A stretch of DNA of 64,000 nt from Alicyclobacillus_A sp963788285 (GTDB lineage Bacteria; Bacillota; Bacilli; Alicyclobacillales; Alicyclobacillaceae), in NCBI GenBank assembly GCA_963788285.1, contig CAWBGB010000019.1, positions 128,667-192,666 on the forward strand. Reading direction: 5' to 3'. A model generated the notes under the pieces. That model saw nothing but the letters and a program-made list of their open reading frames with translations. It made no database searches and was not told where the DNA came from. A program made the position numbers and the translations under genes. This document shows, one piece after another, positions 61,696 to 64,000 of this stretch. The first letter of the stretch is position 1; each line of letters opens with the position of its first letter.

Positions 61696-61926
61696 ATGAA
61701 GGAACTGGTGGAGTTTTTGGCCAAGTCCCTGGTTGAGTATCCAGAAGCTGTGACTGTCAAGGAAGAGCAGCGCGGAGATACTACAGTCTACCGACTGACG
61801 GTTGCGCCTTCTGATACGGGTAAAGTGATTGGACGGCAAGGGCGGATTGCAAAGTCCATCCGCAATGTTGTGAGTGCAGCTGCATATCGCCAGAATAAGC
61901 ATGTCGTCGTCGATATCGAGTCGTAG
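61696..61926 (+). CDS. khpA: KH-domain RNA-binding protein KhpA (YlqC)
   Basis: A 76-residue single KH-domain protein. The GxxG loop is seen as GRQGRIAKSIRN near residue 49. With KhpB it binds many RNAs and affects cell division and elongation in other Gram-positives. Located between rpsP and rimM as usual. Confidence 0.94.
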   Translation: MKELVEFLAKSLVEYPEAVTVKEEQRGDTTVYRLTVAPSDTGKVIGRQGRIAKSIRNVVSAAAYRQNKHVVVDIES

Positions 61927-61994
61927 ATCTTCTCTGTCGAAGGCAGCTTTTGTGCTCTGCGTCCCGTGAACGCGTGCCAGAAGGAGGGATTCCG

Positions 61995-62414
61995 GTGCTA
62001 ACGATTCGTCAACCTGTGGCTGTGAAGTTCATCTTGACGGAAACAACCAAGCAACAAATTTTGGCGGAGCAGCGTCGGCAAGTAGATCGTTTGACTGCGG
62101 AAATTGAGCAAATTGAGCAGCAGGGAGCGGCTATGCTGGAACAAGCGATGGCCCAAGGTGGTGCGCAGGCGCAAGAACTCCGGCAGCGGTTGGAGCAGGA
62201 GAAGAACAACCGCATTCAGCAACGTGAGCAGGTCATTCAGCAGATCCAGCAAATTCAGCAGATGGAACTCGGCACCGAAGTTCCGAACATGAACGTTGAA
62301 ACTACAGTAGATGTACGCGTCGGTGATGACTGGTCGAAAATATTGCGCGGTGCAGAAATCATCATTAAGGACGGTATCGTCCATGAAATTCGTCGCGGTG
62401 GCGAGCCGGTGTAA
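61995..62414 (+). CDS. ylqD: YlqD-family coiled-coil protein
   Basis: A 139-residue YlqD protein of unknown function. The middle (about residues 15-90) is a very Gln- and Glu-rich coiled coil with repeated IEQIEQQ and QQIQQIQQ patterns. The C-terminal 45 residues form a compact beta-rich part (VDVRVGDDWSKILRGAEIIIKDG). GTG 61995 follows AAGGAGG. Bacillus has the same gene at this place. Confidence 0.88.
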   Translation: MLTIRQPVAVKFILTETTKQQILAEQRRQVDRLTAEIEQIEQQGAAMLEQAMAQGGAQAQELRQRLEQEKNNRIQQREQVIQQIQQIQQMELGTEVPNMNVETTVDVRVGDDWSKILRGAEIIIKDGIVHEIRRGGEPV

Positions 62415-62509
62415 TATTGGCCTTCATGCGGCAGTCTTGATATCCAACGGGGTCACTACATCCATTGTGTGATGTGTTGGCCCCTTTGTCTTGGAAACGG
62501 TGAGGTGAG

Positions 62510-63049
62510 ATGGTGGCGACCGAGTATTTTACAGTGGGCATTGTCGTCGGAACACATGGAATTCGCGGGGAAGTCAAAGTCTTATCGAAAACAGATTTTC
62601 CGAAGCAGCGGTTCGGCCCGAAGTCAAAACTGTGGCTGCGAAGAGAAGGAGAGCAGCCTGTTTTACAAGTTCAAGTTCGATCCGCTCGACCCCATAAAAA
62701 CGTGTGGTTGGTCTCGTTCGAGGGGTATTCAAACATCAATCAAGTGGAATCCTGGCGCGGGATGCAATTGTGTGTCCCTGAAGATGAATTAATGCCTCTT
62801 CCAGAAGGAACGTATTATATTCATCAATTGGTGGGCCTCGAAGTGTACACCGATGACCAGAGGTACGTTGGCAAGCTTGTCGAGGTGCTGATACCTGGGG
62901 CAAATGATGTGTACGTTGTAAGAGGTCCCCTTCAACAAAAGGACGTCTTGATTCCAGCCATAGCGGACGTCGTACAGGAAGTGGACCTGAATGCAGGTCG
63001 GATGATAGTACACCTGTTACCTGGCATGTTAGAGGAAGACGAGGAGTAG
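62510..63049 (+). CDS. rimM: Ribosome maturation factor RimM
   Basis: Assists assembly of the 30S head through S19. The 179-residue protein has the RimM N domain (TVGIVVGTHGIRGEVKVLS) and the PRC-barrel C domain (YYIHQLVGLEVY, near residue 100). Followed 6 bases later by trmD. Confidence 0.95.
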   Translation: MVATEYFTVGIVVGTHGIRGEVKVLSKTDFPKQRFGPKSKLWLRREGEQPVLQVQVRSARPHKNVWLVSFEGYSNINQVESWRGMQLCVPEDELMPLPEGTYYIHQLVGLEVYTDDQRYVGKLVEVLIPGANDVYVVRGPLQQKDVLIPAIADVVQEVDLNAGRMIVHLLPGMLEEDEE

Positions 63050-63055
63050 TACGTC

Positions 63056-63868
63056 ATGACGCCATGTTTGGAGATTATTGTATTGACCCTGTTCCCGGAG
63101 ATGTTCAAAGGTGTGCTGAGCGAAAGCATCTTAAAGCGAGCGATAGCTGATGGTCAACTGTCCGTGCGGCTTGTGAACTTTCGCGAGTTCGCGAATGACA
63201 AGCATAAAACGGTAGACGACTATCCGTTCGGTGGAGGAGCTGGCATGCTTCTGAAACCCGCACCGCTGTTTGAAGCCATCAGACACATCCAATCAGAATC
63301 CGGCGAGTTGGCTGAGCGTGTAGTACTGATGACGCCACAGGGGGAGCGCTTTACACAGAAATTGGCTCAGGACTTTGCGCAGGAGTCTAGGCTTATACTG
63401 GTGTGTGGACATTATGAGGGATTTGATGAGCGGGTGCGACAGGAATTGGTGACAGACGAGGTGTCCATCGGAGACTTTGTGCTTACGGGGGGAGAAATCC
63501 CAGCGATGGCAGTAATTGATGCTGTCGCTCGCCTGTTGCCTGGAGTGCTCGGCAATGAAGAATCCGCTGAGGATGATTCATACGCTTCCGGGTTGCTGGA
63601 GTACCCCCAGTACACTCGACCTGCGGTGTACGAAGGACTCGCCGTTCCAGACGTATTGATATCTGGGAACCACAAACGTATCGCCGAGTGGAGACACGTT
63701 CATGCCCTGTATCGTACATGGGTGCGCAGACCAGACTTGTTGCGTAGATACGTCATGAGTGAGAAAGACAAAGAGTACATCTCTCGTTGGGAGGCCGGGG
63801 ACTTTAAAGACATCGACGTGTTCGACAGATATCACGAACCGAAACGAGCATCTGATCCAGTCGACTGA
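63056..63868 (+). CDS. trmD: tRNA (guanine-37-N1) methyltransferase
   Basis: SPOUT enzyme making m1G37, which prevents frameshifting. The 270-residue protein has VLTLFPEMF at the N terminus, the DYPFGGGAGMLLKP segment near residue 56, and the trefoil-knot SAM site LVCGHYEGFDERV and SIGDFVLTGGEIPAM. ATG 63056 gives about five residues more than usual. Confidence 0.96.
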   Translation: MTPCLEIIVLTLFPEMFKGVLSESILKRAIADGQLSVRLVNFREFANDKHKTVDDYPFGGGAGMLLKPAPLFEAIRHIQSESGELAERVVLMTPQGERFTQKLAQDFAQESRLILVCGHYEGFDERVRQELVTDEVSIGDFVLTGGEIPAMAVIDAVARLLPGVLGNEESAEDDSYASGLLEYPQYTRPAVYEGLAVPDVLISGNHKRIAEWRHVHALYRTWVRRPDLLRRYVMSEKDKEYISRWEAGDFKDIDVFDRYHEPKRASDPVD

Positions 63869-63880
63869 ACGCGGGGAGCA

Positions 63881-63925
63881 CCCAATGGCACCTGCCCTAC
63901 TGTATCCCGTTGTGGTGCCATTGGG
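63881..63925 (+). terminator. Inverted repeat after trmD
   Basis: A perfect 12-bp inverted repeat (CCCAATGGCACC and GGTGCCATTGGG) around a 21-base centre, starting 12 bases after trmD. No T-run follows. It may end the rpsP-trmD transcript or be a control site for the next gene. Confidence 0.5.
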
Positions 63926-63965
63926 CCTGATTTATCGTATGGGAATCCTATAAGGATGGTTCTCA

Positions 63966-64000
63966 TGTTTTTATGGAAACAACTGTCACGCGTAAAATGT
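63966..64000 (+). CDS. Possible start of the next gene (cut by the window end)
   Basis: ATG 63966 has AAGGATGG about 8 bases upstream and stays open to the end of the window, reading MFLWKQLSRVK. Eleven codons are too few to identify. Bacillus has rplS after trmD, but this N terminus does not look like L19. Confidence 0.3.

Noticed and set aside
1..64000. tRNA, rRNA, CRISPR arrays, phage genes, insertion sequences
   Set aside because: I looked for repeat-spacer patterns, transposase motifs and tRNA-like cloverleafs and saw none.

Overview
The window reads as a core chromosomal segment of a spore-forming, thermoacidophile-type Firmicute, most probably Alicyclobacillus or a close relative in the Alicyclobacillaceae. 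This rests on the Bacillus-like gene order (prpC-prkC-rsgA-rpe-spoVM-rpmB-asp23-fakA-recG; fapR-plsX-fab genes-rnc-smc-ftsY-ylxM-ffh-rpsP-khpA-ylqD-rimM-trmD), a complete 26-residue SpoVM, frequent GTG and TTG starts behind strong AGGAG sites, moderately high G+C, and a sulfolipid cluster of the kind expected from the sulfonolipids reported in Alicyclobacillus. No tRNA, rRNA, CRISPR, prophage or insertion sequence was seen.

Layout. 1-2.3 kb: a TraR/DksA-type zinc-finger protein, lspA and a RluD-type pseudouridine synthase. 2.3-11.2 kb: the pyrimidine operon pyrR-pyrB-pyrC-carA-carB-pyrF-pyrE, with tightly overlapping genes behind one promoter and one PyrR attenuator; pyrP, pyrK and pyrD are absent. 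11.2-20 kb: a less conserved patch with a broken Rieske gene, glutamate dehydrogenase, a DUF2254-like membrane protein, rqcH and a P-type Ca2+ ATPase. 19.9-34.6 kb: yicC-remA-gmk-rpoZ-coaBC-priA-def-fmt-rsmB-rlmN-prpC-prkC-rsgA-rpe-spoVM, which covers nucleotide supply, replication restart, translation start and rRNA modification, Ser/Thr signalling and the spore coat. 34.7-40.2 kb: rpmB on the reverse strand, then asp23-fakA-recG-psd and a possible 36-residue gene. 40.3-43.2 kb: UDP-sulfoquinovose synthase, a SqdX-like glycosyltransferase and a GtrA protein. 43.2-45.1 kb: an amidase broken at a poly-A run and a 0.56-kb gene-free stretch that appears to encode a structured RNA. 45.1-54.2 kb: rsmD-coaD-ylbK-ylbN-rpmF, then fapR-plsX-fabH-fabD-fabG-acpP-fabF. 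54.2-64 kb: rnc-smc-ftsY-ylxM-ffh-rpsP-khpA-ylqD-rimM-trmD.

Most of the window is ordinary housekeeping. The points most worth a second look are: (1) three intergenic copies of a short inverted-repeat element whose stem shows a compensatory base change; (2) a reverse-strand candidate structured RNA at 44.86-45.02 kb; (3) a 36-residue Cys- and aromatic-rich open reading frame between a hairpin that overlaps its ribosome binding site and a perfect terminator; (4) a sulfolipid operon in a Firmicute; (5) two broken genes, Rieske and amidase, with precisely placed frameshifts.
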